Source: Sphingomonas sp. PAMC 26621
GTDB lineage: Bacteria; Pseudomonadota; Alphaproteobacteria; Sphingomonadales; Sphingomonadaceae
Reading direction: 5' to 3'
Assembly: GCF_000251145.1 (NCBI RefSeq)
Contig: NZ_AIDW01000003.1
Location: 124,001 to 188,000 of the forward strand
DNA: 64,000 nucleotides
Below, one piece after another: positions 56,310-64,000 of this stretch. Position numbers and translations under genes: made by a program. The notes under the pieces were generated by a model. That model saw only the letters and a list, made by a program, of their open reading frames with translations. It was not told the origin of the DNA and made no database searches. Positions within the stretch are counted from its first letter, which is position 1. The number at the start of each line of letters is the position of its first letter.

Positions 56310-57047
56310 CTAGACATGATGCGCGCGGCGGCGCAACCGTGCCTCGGCCTTGGTGCGTGCGAGGATCGTGCGCATCCGCATCAGCACGATCCCGGCGAAG
56401 AACAGCGTGAAGCCGCCGAGCGTGAACCACAAGGGCCACAGGATCGCGGGATCGATCGTCGACTTCGTCAGCCCGATGCTCTGCCCCTGGTGGAGCGTGT
56501 TCCACCACACGACCGAATAGCGGATGATCGGCAGCAGCACCGATCCGGCCACGCCGTACAGCGCCGCGATCCGCCCGCCGCCGCCGAAGCCCGCGCGTTC
56601 GTCCTCGGCGCGGACCAGCGCGATGAAGCCCAGATAGACGAAGAACAGCAGCAGCATCGAGGTCAGCCGCCCGTCCCATTGCCACCACGTCCCCCAGGTC
56701 GGGCGGCCCCAAATCGATCCGGTCGCGAGGCACAAGGCAGCGAAGGTTGCACCTGGCAGCGCGATCGCGCGCGCCGCGATCATCGCGAGCGGATGGCGCC
56801 ACACAAGAAAAACCAACGAAGACAAGGCGATACCGCTCCACCCCCCCATGCCGAGCCACGCGGTCGGGACATGGATATAGAGGATCCGGACGCTGTCCTT
56901 CTGGAGATAATCGGGCGGGGTCTGGGTCAGCCCGGCCCAGCCGCCGAACAGGATCAGCGCGACGCCCGCCCAGAACAGCACCGGCGTCAACGGCCGCGCG
57001 ATCGCAAGGAAGCGCGCGGGGTTCGCAAGGGCGTGAAGGCTAGGCAC
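56310..57047 (-). CDS. ccmC: Haem exporter protein CcmC
   Basis: 245 residues with six membrane helices. The tryptophan-rich motif WGRPTWGTWWQWDGRLTSML is the signature, and conserved periplasmic histidines are HVPTAW and NTLHQGQS. It loads haem on CcmE. Two GTG starts (57047 and 57098) are possible; I choose 57047 because the extra 17 residues do not match the family. ccmA and ccmB are not in this window. Confidence 0.93.
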   Translation of the reverse strand: MPSLHALANPARFLAIARPLTPVLFWAGVALILFGGWAGLTQTPPDYLQKDSVRILYIHVPTAWLGMGGWSGIALSSLVFLVWRHPLAMIAARAIALPGATFAALCLATGSIWGRPTWGTWWQWDGRLTSMLLLFFVYLGFIALVRAEDERAGFGGGGRIAALYGVAGSVLLPIIRYSVVWWNTLHQGQSIGLTKSTIDPAILWPLWFTLGGFTLFFAGIVLMRMRTILARTKAEARLRRRAHHV

Positions 57048-57106
57048 GGGGCGAGGATACGCAGGATCGGCGCGCGAATCCACAGCGGATCGCGCCACCC
57101 GCCACG

Positions 57107-57616
57107 CTATTCCGCCGCGCGGGCGGTCGCCTCGCCGCCCTCGGGTTCAGCCGCGTTGACGTCCTCGGGCAAGGCCCATAGCAGATCGTGCTTGGTGAGC
57201 GTCCGCCCGTCCCACGAGCGCACCTCGATCGGCCCGATCGGGCGCCGGTCGCGCGCGTCGACCAGCACCGGCGAGGCGCGGAACCCCGTCTCCCACCGCT
57301 CCCCCCATTGCCGCAGCGCGAGCATGGTCGGCAGCAGCGCCGCGCCCTTGTCGGTCAATTGATAGTGGATCTTGCGCCGGTCCTTGGCGATCGCGTCGCG
57401 CGTCAGGATGCCGTGCTCGACCAGCCGTCCCAGCCGGTTGGCGAGGATGTTGCGCGCGATTCCGAGTTCGGACTGGAATTCCTCGAAGTGATGCAGCCCG
57501 TTGAAGGCGGCGCGCAAAATCATGAAGCTCCAGCGCTCGCCCATCGCCTCCAGCGCGGCGGGCAGGCTGCAATTGACCAGTTGTTCGCGCAGCGGTTCGC
57601 GCAGTTTTTCGTCCAT
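57107..57616 (-). CDS. HxlR family transcriptional regulator
   Basis: 169 residues. Winged helix of the HxlR/MarR-like type: CSLPAALEAMGERWSFMILR, then FEEFQSELGIARNILANRLGRL and HYQLTDKGAALLPTMLALRQW. There is a longer C-terminal tail than usual. It is divergent from a small secreted protein, and the gap carries GTTGC-type repeats that could be its operator. The ligand is unknown. Confidence 0.92.
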   Translation of the reverse strand: MDEKLREPLREQLVNCSLPAALEAMGERWSFMILRAAFNGLHHFEEFQSELGIARNILANRLGRLVEHGILTRDAIAKDRRKIHYQLTDKGAALLPTMLALRQWGERWETGFRASPVLVDARDRRPIGPIEVRSWDGRTLTKHDLLWALPEDVNAAEPEGGEATARAAE

Positions 57617-57682
57617 GATTCCTCATCGTATCGCATTTTGACGGCGCAGGGAAACCATGTGCGCAGCGCCACCGTATTTTCA

Positions 57683-57723
57683 GTTGCAAGTCGCAACCTA
57701 CTTTGCTAATTGTTGCATTGCAA
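57683..57723. promoter_or_regulatory. Candidate HxlR operator (GTTGC/GCAAC repeats)
   Basis: GTTGCAAGTCGCAAC (57683-57697) is a perfect 5-bp inverted repeat with a 5-base spacer. TTGCATTGCAA (57713-57723) is a near-perfect palindrome 16 bases on. Both lie between the divergent regulator and secreted-protein genes, where an autoregulator would bind. This is an inference. Confidence 0.45.
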
Positions 57724-57745
57724 ACTCATTGCTGGAGTCGTTCCG

Positions 57746-58063
57746 ATGATCTCGTTTCCACGCGCGGCTGCGCCTTTTCTGGCGTCCGCCCTCGTCTTGA
57801 CGCCAGTCGCGGCCCAGGCCGCCGACACCGGCCCCTATTATGTCGCCACCCCCGCTGCTGCACCTGCACAACAGACGCTGATCACCAGCGGCACCGTGTG
57901 GAAGTGGCGCGACACCGTGTTCACCGCGAGCAAGAGCGGGCAGCGCGAGTTCATCATGTGCGAACTGGTCGCGCAGCGTGCGGGCAAGCTCACCGCCTTC
58001 ACCGCGGGCGGCAAGCCGTTCGACGACGACGCGCTGGCCAAGTGCAACGCGCGCGCGAAGTGA
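57746..58063 (+). CDS. Small secreted protein (CC_3452-like)
   Basis: 105 residues. A signal peptide (ISFPRAAAPFLASALVLTPV, then AAQAAD) gives an exported protein of about 80 residues. The mature part contains MCELVAQRAGKLTAFTAGGK, then DDDALAKCNARAK, with two cysteines that could pair. This resembles a small alphaproteobacterial family I recall as CC_3452, function unknown. It is divergent from hxlR, so it may be the regulated target. A strong terminator follows. Confidence 0.8.
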   Translation: MISFPRAAAPFLASALVLTPVAAQAADTGPYYVATPAAAPAQQTLITSGTVWKWRDTVFTASKSGQREFIMCELVAQRAGKLTAFTAGGKPFDDDALAKCNARAK

Positions 58064-58112
58064 TCCGCTGACACGATCCGCCCTCCGGTATCCTCTCCCC
58101 GAGGACCTTTCC

Positions 58113-58147
58113 CCCCGCCGACGCCCCGCGCGTCGGCGGGGTTTTTT
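58113..58147 (+). terminator. Rho-independent terminator after the small secreted protein gene
   Basis: CCCCGCCGACG (58113-58123) pairs perfectly with CGTCGGCGGGG (58131-58141), followed by TTTTTT (58142-58147). It ends the secreted-protein transcript 50 bases after its stop and insulates the rsh gene. Confidence 0.93.
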
Positions 58148-58204
58148 CGGTTTGTTGCGCAAACAGGTTGCAAATCAAACCCTCACGACGCCATCTTGAT
58201 CCAG

Positions 58205-60295
58205 ATGTTGCGTCAGTATGAACTTGTCGATCGCGTCCTGGACTACGATCCCACGGCAAACGAAGCCCTGCTCAATCGTGCTTATGTGTTTTCGATGCAG
58301 GCACATGGCAGCCAGAAGCGGGCGAACGGCGACCCTTATTTCAGCCACCCGATCGAAGTCGCCGGGATCCTGACCGACCTCCACCTCGACGACGAGACGA
58401 TCGCGACGGCGATTCTCCACGACACGATCGAGGATACGGTCGCGACGCCCGAGGAGATCACCCGGCTGTTCGGGGCGAATGTCGCGCGGCTGATCGACGG
58501 CGTCACCAAGCTGTCGAAGATCGAGGCGCAGACCGAGAACGAGCGCGCCGCCGAGAACCTCCGCAAGTTCCTGCTCGCGATGTCGGACGACATTCGCGTG
58601 CTGCTGGTCAAGCTCGCCGACCGGCTGCACAACATGCGGACGCTGCATTTCATCAAGAACCCCGACAAGCGCAAACGCATCGCGCGGGAAACGATGGATA
58701 TCTACGCCCCGCTCGCCGAGCGGATCGGCATGTACGAGTTCATGAAGGAGATGCAGACGCTCGCCTTCGCACAGCTCGAACCCGAGGCGTATGAATCGAT
58801 CGTCCGGCGCCTCGCGCAGCTCAAGGAGGGCGGCGGCGACCGGATCGCCAAGATCGGCTCGGGGCTGAAACTGCTGCTGTCGCGCCACGGGCTCGAGGCG
58901 GATATCTCGGGACGCGAGAAACACCCCTATTCGATCTGGAAGAAGATGGCCGAACGGCACATCAGCTTCGAGCAGTTGAGCGACATCATGGCGTTCCGCG
59001 CGATCGTGCCGAGCGAGGAGGCGTGTTACGAGGCGCTCGGCGTCATCCACCGGCGCTGGCCGATGGTGCCGGGACGGTTCAAGGACTACATCTCGACCCC
59101 GAAGCGCAACGGCTATCGGTCGCTCCACACCACGATCATCCACGCCGACAATACCCGCGTCGAAATCCAGATCCGCACCCGCGCGATGCACGAGGAAGCC
59201 GAGCTCGGGCTCGCCGCGCACTGGGCGTACAAGCAGGACAAGGTCCGCCCCGACACGCAGCACAGCTGGATCACCGACCTCGTCGAGATCCTCGACAATG
59301 CCGAGAGCCCCGAGGAGCTGCTCGAGCATACTCGCATGGCGATGTACCAGGACCGGATCTTCGCGTTCACCCCCAAGGGCGAGCTGCACCAGTTGCCCAA
59401 GGGCGCGACCCCGATCGACTTCGCGTACGCGGTCCACACCGATCTCGGCGATCAGTCGGTCGGCGCGAAGATCAACGGGCGAGTCGTGCCGCTGCGCACC
59501 CCGATCGAGAATGGCGACCAGGTCCAGATCCTGCGGTCGAAGGCGCAGGAGCCGCAGCCCAACTGGCTCAACTTCGCGATCACCGGCAAGGCGCGCGCCG
59601 CGATCCGCCGGCACCTGCGGCAGAAGGAGCGGATCGAGACGCAGGCGCTCGGGCGGAAGATGTACGACGAACTCGTCTCGCGGCTCCCTGCGCCCTTGTC
59701 GGGCGAGGCGCAGGCGATGGCGCTGCAACGGTTGAAGGTGGCGGACGAGGCCGCGTTGCTCGAGGCGATCGCGCGCCGCCGGATTCCCGATGCGGCGGTG
59801 ATGGAGGCGTTGATGCCGGGCTCGGCGGGGACCGACGCGTTGCGCGACCTGCCGCCGCAATCGAGCGCGATCTCGATCCTCGGGCTCACCCCCGGGGTCG
59901 CGTTCGATCTCGCCGAATGCTGCCACCCGGTGCCGGGCGACCGGATCGTCGGCCTGCGCCGCCCCGATGTCGGGATCGAGGTCCATGCGATCGACTGCGA
60001 CCTGCTGAGCGACGCGGACGATGCCGACTGGGTCGACCTGTCATGGGGCGACAAGTCCGAGGGCGCGACCGGGCGGATTTCGGTCGAGGTCAAGAACGAA
60101 CCGGGCGCGCTCGGGACGATCGCGACGATCATCGGCGCGCAGAAGGCGAACATCGTCAACCTGCGGCTCGACAATCGCGATACCGGTTTCCACACCAACA
60201 CGATCGACGTCGAGGTGCATGACGTGCACCATCTGATGCGCGTGATCGGCGCATTGCGCGCCGCGGACGCGGTGAGCGGGGTCACGCGGGTCTAG
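58205..60295 (+). CDS. rsh: Bifunctional (p)ppGpp synthetase/hydrolase (RelA/SpoT homologue)
   Basis: 696 residues. The HD hydrolase domain has SHPIEVAGIL and LHDTIEDT (His48, His72, Asp73); the synthetase has RFKDYISTPKRNGYRSLHT and EIQIRTRAMHEEAELGLAAHW. TGS and zinc-finger/ACT regulatory domains complete it. It sets the stringent-response alarmone level. ATG 58205 is chosen; a TTG at 58196 would add three residues. A GTTGC motif pair precedes it at 58154-58174. Confidence 0.97.
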   Translation: MLRQYELVDRVLDYDPTANEALLNRAYVFSMQAHGSQKRANGDPYFSHPIEVAGILTDLHLDDETIATAILHDTIEDTVATPEEITRLFGANVARLIDGVTKLSKIEAQTENERAAENLRKFLLAMSDDIRVLLVKLADRLHNMRTLHFIKNPDKRKRIARETMDIYAPLAERIGMYEFMKEMQTLAFAQLEPEAYESIVRRLAQLKEGGGDRIAKIGSGLKLLLSRHGLEADISGREKHPYSIWKKMAERHISFEQLSDIMAFRAIVPSEEACYEALGVIHRRWPMVPGRFKDYISTPKRNGYRSLHTTIIHADNTRVEIQIRTRAMHEEAELGLAAHWAYKQDKVRPDTQHSWITDLVEILDNAESPEELLEHTRMAMYQDRIFAFTPKGELHQLPKGATPIDFAYAVHTDLGDQSVGAKINGRVVPLRTPIENGDQVQILRSKAQEPQPNWLNFAITGKARAAIRRHLRQKERIETQALGRKMYDELVSRLPAPLSGEAQAMALQRLKVADEAALLEAIARRRIPDAAVMEALMPGSAGTDALRDLPPQSSAISILGLTPGVAFDLAECCHPVPGDRIVGLRRPDVGIEVHAIDCDLLSDADDADWVDLSWGDKSEGATGRISVEVKNEPGALGTIATIIGAQKANIVNLRLDNRDTGFHTNTIDVEVHDVHHLMRVIGALRAADAVSGVTRV

Positions 60296-60334
60296 GATTG
60301 CGCGGTCGGTTCGTTGCTGGCGGTGTTCTATTTC

Positions 60335-60430
60335 CGCCGTCACCCTGAACTCGTTTCAGGGTCTACCGCTTCACAAGCCCGGCCCGTGCCCGTTGCGTGG
60401 TGGATGCTGAAACAAGTTCAGCATGACGGC
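60335..60430. repeat. Bipartite stem-loop repeat, copy 2
   Basis: ACCCTGAACTCGTTTCAGGGT and, after a spacer, ATGCTGAAACAAGTTCAGCAT then GACGG repeat the arrangement seen at 46788-46880, with the same CTGAAC/GTTCAG half-elements and a CCACC/CTACC-type spacer start. It separates rsh from the SDR gene. The rest of 60431-60519 shows nothing. Confidence 0.75.
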
Positions 60431-60519
60431 GCGTGAGGAGTTTGGAGCCGCAGCGGCGGCCTTCTCATACTCACCCGTCACCCTCCAGCGGAGGAGTCAT
60501 TCGCTGAACCAAAAGATGT

Positions 60520-61557
60520 ATGGCTCGTTCCCAACCCGACGACGGCGACGGGACAATGGCGATGGACAGTGGAACTTCACGGCGGGGCGTGCTCGGCGCC
60601 GCGGCGATCGGGATCGGCGGGCTGGCGGCGGCGCAGGGCGTCGGTGCGCAAGGCACCCCGGCCAGCCAGGGTGCATCCCCGCTGCGCGACCCGCGGACCA
60701 AATACACCAACGCGCCCTTTTCCCGAGCAGCATCAGCCGTGGCCCGGGCTCCAGTCCAAGATGAACCCGAAGCCCGACTGCGGCGAACGCAGTTATCGCG
60801 GCTCCGGCAAGCTGACCGGGCGCAAGGCGCTGATCACCGGCGCAGATTCGGGTATCGGCCGTGCCGTAGCGATCGCCTTTGCGCGCGAGGGCGCCGACGT
60901 CGCGATCAACTATCACCCCGATGAGGAACCCGACGCGCGCGAAGTGGTCGACCTGATCCGCCAGGCCGGGCGCAAGGCGGTTGCGATCCCGCGCGACCTG
61001 CGGACGCTGGAAGGGTGCGAGGCGATCGTCGCGGCGGCGCGGAAAGGACTCGGCGGGATCGACCTGCTCGTCAACAACGCGGCTTACCAGCAGTCGAAGG
61101 AGGACATCTTCGCGATCAGCGACGAACAGATGGTCCGTACGTTCGAGACGAACATCTTTGCCTATTTCCGCATCGCCAAGGCGGTGGCGAAGGATATGCC
61201 GGCGGGATCGGTGATCCTCAACACCGGCTCGGTCAATTCCTACGATCGGGGATCGAGCTGCTCGATTACGCCTCGACCAAGGGCGCGATCCTGATCTTCA
61301 CCAAGGGGCTCGCCAAGCAGCTCGCCAAGCGCGGGATTCGCGTCAACATGATCGCGCCGGGGCCGATCTGGACGCCGCTGCAGGTCGCGGGCGGGCAGTT
61401 GCCGGGGCAGATGGGCGAGTTCGGACAGGATACCCCGCTGGGCCGCGCCGGGCAGCCGGCCGAGCTTGCGCCGCTCTACGTAATGCTCGCGTCGGACGAG
61501 ACGAGCTTCTCGACCGGCACTGCCGTCGGCGCGCATGGCGGCAAGGGGAGCCCGTAA
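60520..61557 (+). pseudogene. Tat-exported SDR oxidoreductase with two compensating frameshifts
   Basis: The start (ATG 60520) is followed by a twin-arginine signal (TSRRGVLGAAAIGIGGLAAA). At 60718-60721 an extra T in TTTT shifts the frame; after removal it reads EQHQPWPGLQSKMNPKPDCG, then the SDR core KALITGADSGIGRAVAIAFA and [11 protein letters not shown]. At about 61246 a missing C shifts it again; restored, it gives the catalytic YASTKGAI and [14 protein letters not shown] to 61557. The two indels cancel, so total length stays a multiple of three. It resembles YghA-type aldehyde/ketone reductases. Confidence 0.88.
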
Positions 61558-61636
61558 GCGTCCTTACCCACGGGCTGCGGCGGAGGACGAAGCACGGCCG
61601 TTACGCGCAACAGCCGTTATTTTGCCTGACCCTGGA

Positions 61637-61654
61637 CTCCCGCCTTCGCGGGAG
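61637..61654. repeat. Perfect hairpin in convergent intergenic space
   Basis: CTCCCGC, loop CTTC, GCGGGAG. A less perfect GC-rich hairpin lies downstream near 61666-61698. Such C/G-rich hairpins recur in sphingomonad intergenic DNA. It lies between the convergent SDR and helicase genes but lacks a T-run, so termination is uncertain. Confidence 0.5.
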
Positions 61655-61704
61655 AACAGATGTGGTTCAGCGGAAGTCTCGCTTTCGCCGGAAGACATAA
61701 AGGG

Positions 61705-63000
61705 TCAGGCGGCGCGGGCGGCCATCCGCGCGGCGAGCTTTTCTTCCTCGGTCCAGACCTTGCGCTCGCGCGGCGCCTTCTCAGGCTTGACCTGCTTGAC
61801 CGGGCCGCCGCCGAGCACCGGCGCGCGCTTGGTCGAGTGGCGCGCCACTTCGCAATGCCAGGCGTGATCGTCGTGGACGGTCAGCGTCCGCCCTATCTCG
61901 CGTTCGACGTCGTGGAGCCACGCGCGCTGCTCGGCATCGCACAGCGTGATCGCGAAACCGCTGCGCCCGGCGCGCCCGGTGCGGCCGATGCGGTGGACAT
62001 AGCTTTCGGGCAGGCTCGGCAGATCGTGGTTGAACACGTGCGTCACCGTGTCGACGTCGATCCCGCGCGCGGCGATGTCGGTCGCGACGAGCACCTGCAC
62101 CGTGCCCGCGCGGAACGCATCGAGCGCGCGTTCGCGCTGGCCCTGCGACTTGTTGCCGTGGAGCGCCTCGGCGGTGATCCCCGCCTCGGTGATGAACGCG
62201 CAGACTTCGTTGGCGATGTTCTTCTGGAGCGTGAAGACGACCGCCTGGCCGATCTCGGGGGTCCGCAGCAATTCGAGCAGCGCGGTCTTCTTGTTCGCGG
62301 CGTCGAGGAACATCACCGACTGCGCGATCCGGTCGACCGTGGTCGACGGCGGCGCGATCTCGACGCTGGCGGGGTCGGTCAGTAGGCTTTCGGCGAGCGC
62401 GGCGATCGCCTTGGGCATCGTTGCCGAGAACAGCAGCGTGTGGCGGTCCTTCGGCAGCGTCGCGACGAGGCGTTCGATCGGCTTGGCGAAGCCCATGTCG
62501 AGCATCTGGTCCGCCTCGTCGAGCACCAGCGCCTCGAGCGCGGACAGGTCGCACAGCCCCTGATCGACCAGGTCGAGCAAGCGCCCGGGTGCCGCGACGA
62601 GGATGTCGACCCCGGCGTCGAGCGCCGCGACCTGATGGAACTGGCTGACGCCGCCGAAGATGGTGGTAACCTTGAGCGACAGGTGCCGACCGAAGCTCTC
62701 GAAGCCCGCGGCGATCTGCGACACGAGCTCGCGCGTCGGCGCGAGGACCAGGATACGCGCGCCGCCCTTGGGGGCCGGGCGGGGGTTCGCGGCGAGGCGG
62801 TGGAGCAGCGGGAGCGCGAAGGCGGCGGTCTTGCCGGTGCCGGTCTGCGCCATGCCGAGCATGTCGCGGCCCTCGAGCAGCAGCGGGATCGACTGCGCCT
62901 GGATCGGGGTCGGGGTGGCATAGCCTTCCTCGGCGAGCGCCTTGAGAATCAGCGGAGACAAGGCGAGATCGGGGAAGGTCATGGTCATGGTCATGGTCAT
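61705..63000 (-). CDS. DEAD-box RNA helicase
   Basis: 431 residues. Motifs in order: Q motif (FPDLALSPLILKAL, PTPIQAQSIPLLL), AQTGTGKT, PTREL, VLDEADQMLDMGF, SAT, ARGIDV and HRIGRTGRAG. It is of the RhlE/SrmB type and would act in RNA remodelling or ribosome assembly. Four tandem ATGACC units give possible starts at 63000, 62994, 62988 and 62982; GGAGG ten bases upstream favours 63000. Confidence 0.95.
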   Translation of the reverse strand: MTMTMTMTFPDLALSPLILKALAEEGYATPTPIQAQSIPLLLEGRDMLGMAQTGTGKTAAFALPLLHRLAANPRPAPKGGARILVLAPTRELVSQIAAGFESFGRHLSLKVTTIFGGVSQFHQVAALDAGVDILVAAPGRLLDLVDQGLCDLSALEALVLDEADQMLDMGFAKPIERLVATLPKDRHTLLFSATMPKAIAALAESLLTDPASVEIAPPSTTVDRIAQSVMFLDAANKKTALLELLRTPEIGQAVVFTLQKNIANEVCAFITEAGITAEALHGNKSQGQRERALDAFRAGTVQVLVATDIAARGIDVDTVTHVFNHDLPSLPESYVHRIGRTGRAGRSGFAITLCDAEQRAWLHDVEREIGRTLTVHDDHAWHCEVARHSTKRAPVLGGGPVKQVKPEKAPRERKVWTEEEKLAARMAARAA

Positions 63001-63194
63001 GGTCGCGGCGCCTCCAGCGCTGAGCAAGGCTGCGCCTGAACGGGCTTAGCGTAAGAGCGCGGGCACGTAGGTTTTATGCTGCACTGCGTCAATGTCGAAA
63101 GCGGTCGGTTTCGACCGATGGCCCCGCCGCCCCTTGCCGATCCGATCGGCCCTGATACGATCCCCGCATCATCGTCACGCGAGAGGACTGCCCC

Positions 63195-64000
63195 TTGGAA
63201 CGTCGTACTTTTCTCAGCGCGAGCAGCGCGGCTGCCGCGATCGCGCTCGCGCCCCGCGGCGCTGGCGCCGCCGCCCCGGCGGGCGATGCCGCGCTTAACG
63301 CGACCTTCCAGACGATCTTCGAACAGAATGTCCGCGAATCGCCCGAACAGGCGAGCAGCCTCGGGCTCGACAAGGGCGCGAACGGCGCGCTGAAAAGCCA
63401 GCTCGACGCGCGCACTGCGGCGGAGCGGACCGACGCGCTCGTGCGGACCCGCAAGGCGATTGCCGCGGTGCAGGCGGTGCCCGTCGCGGGCCTGTCGCGC
63501 AGCGGCAAGCTCAACCGCGAGGTCGTGCTCTATTCGCTGACGCAGCGGACCGTCGGCCCCGAGAAGTTCGGGCTTGGCTCGCCCAACCGGCCCTATGTGT
63601 TGTCGCAACAATCGGGGGCCTATTTCGAGATCCCGGATTTCCTCAACAGCACCCACACGATCGTCACCGCCGCCGATGCCGACGCCTATTGCGCGCGCGT
63701 CGATGCGTTCGCGACCGCGCTCGACCAGGACAGCGCGCTGCAGCGGAGCGAGGCCGCGCGCGGGATCGTCGCGCCCGATTTCCTGCTCGACCTGACGCTC
63801 GGCCAGCTTGCGAAGCTGCGCGCGCCCGCCCCCGCCGACAGCTCGATCGTGTCCTCGGTCGCGACGCGCGCCAAAGCGCGCGGTCTCTCCGGCGACTGGG
63901 ACAAGCGCACCGCCGCGAGCCTCAACGACAGGGTCTACCCAGCGCTCGACCGGCAGATCGCGCTGGTCAAGACGCTCCGTGCAAACGCGCGCAGCACCGC
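63195..64000 (+). CDS. DUF885 family protein, Tat-exported, N-terminal part
   Basis: The frame from TTG 63195 (ERRTFLSASSAAAAIALAPR) stays open to the right edge, giving 268 codons; the rest lies outside. GAGAGGA precedes the TTG at a good distance. The twin-arginine-like leader suggests export. The sequence NRPYVLSQQSGAYFEIPDFL and its surroundings fit the DUF885 family, distantly related to peptidases, function unknown. Divergent from the helicase by 194 bases with no obvious regulatory site. Confidence 0.85.
   Translation, partial: MERRTFLSASSAAAAIALAPRGAGAAAPAGDAALNATFQTIFEQNVRESPEQASSLGLDKGANGALKSQLDARTAAERTDALVRTRKAIAAVQAVPVAGLSRSGKLNREVVLYSLTQRTVGPEKFGLGSPNRPYVLSQQSGAYFEIPDFLNSTHTIVTAADADAYCARVDAFATALDQDSALQRSEAARGIVAPDFLLDLTLGQLAKLRAPAPADSSIVSSVATRAKARGLSGDWDKRTAASLNDRVYPALDRQIALVKTLRANARST

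Noticed and set aside
58175..59986. A 603-codon open frame antisense to rsh.
   Set aside because: Rsh has all hydrolase and synthetase motifs; the antisense frame has none.

Overview
The window is a high-GC chromosomal segment of an alphaproteobacterium, most likely Sphingomonadales (Sphingomonas or a close relative). The call rests on the gene order around the replication origin, the protein sequences (for example an HX4E motif in the PlsC-like acyltransferase and a 34-residue CcmD) and scattered sphingomonad-type intergenic repeats. Almost everything is core genome. There is no CRISPR array, rRNA, integrase or insertion sequence. No stretch longer than 300 bases lacks a gene or a described site.

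Origin region (about 0.6-20.3 kb). The order DUF3576-leuS-lptE-holA / parB-parA-rsmG-mnmG-mnmE / rho-hemJ-hemE, then a 297-bp gap, then ppsR-maf-aroE-coaE-dnaQ, is the conserved alphaproteobacterial origin neighbourhood. It has the hemE / DUF299 arrangement known from Caulobacter and Rickettsia. The gap (14462-14758) holds two perfect DnaA boxes, two near-boxes and six GANTC sites, so I call it oriC. Two parS sites lie close by, one inside rsmG and one between mnmG and mnmE, next to parAB. Genes close to the gap on both sides mostly point away from it. Beyond dnaQ come hpf, ptsN, a thioesterase-like gene and DUF1491.

Middle region (20.4-36 kb). This part has a SleB-type hydrolase, an MmcB-like protein, a frameshifted ankyrin gene, a SCO1/YcgN/YgjP-like trio, PBP1A and MsrB. 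Next is a three-gene type III polyketide synthase operon (PKS, methyltransferase, FAD oxidoreductase), followed by a PAP2 phosphatase, HtpG, a DsbA-like protein, tRNA-Leu(GAG), a MATE exporter and a zinc-ribbon protein.

Division and methionine region (36-44.5 kb). The run ftsE-ftsX-ydcF-plsC is translationally coupled. A tyrA-like gene and metX-GNAT-metW follow, then a lone receiver facing an HWE histidine kinase, then ssb.

Iron, uronate and cytochrome c region (44.5-57 kb). This part has feoA-feoB (feoB frameshifted) with a Fur-like site, COQ9, a DMT transporter, an ene-reductase, divergent uxaC and a mannitol-dehydrogenase-family oxidoreductase, and ccmCDEFGH. The right end carries an HxlR regulator, a small secreted protein, the (p)ppGpp synthetase/hydrolase, a Tat-exported SDR with two frameshifts, a DEAD-box helicase and a truncated DUF885 gene.

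Five single-base indels break otherwise well-conserved genes. One is a homopolymer gain, and the two in the SDR gene cancel each other. This pattern suggests consensus errors in a long-read assembly more than true gene decay.
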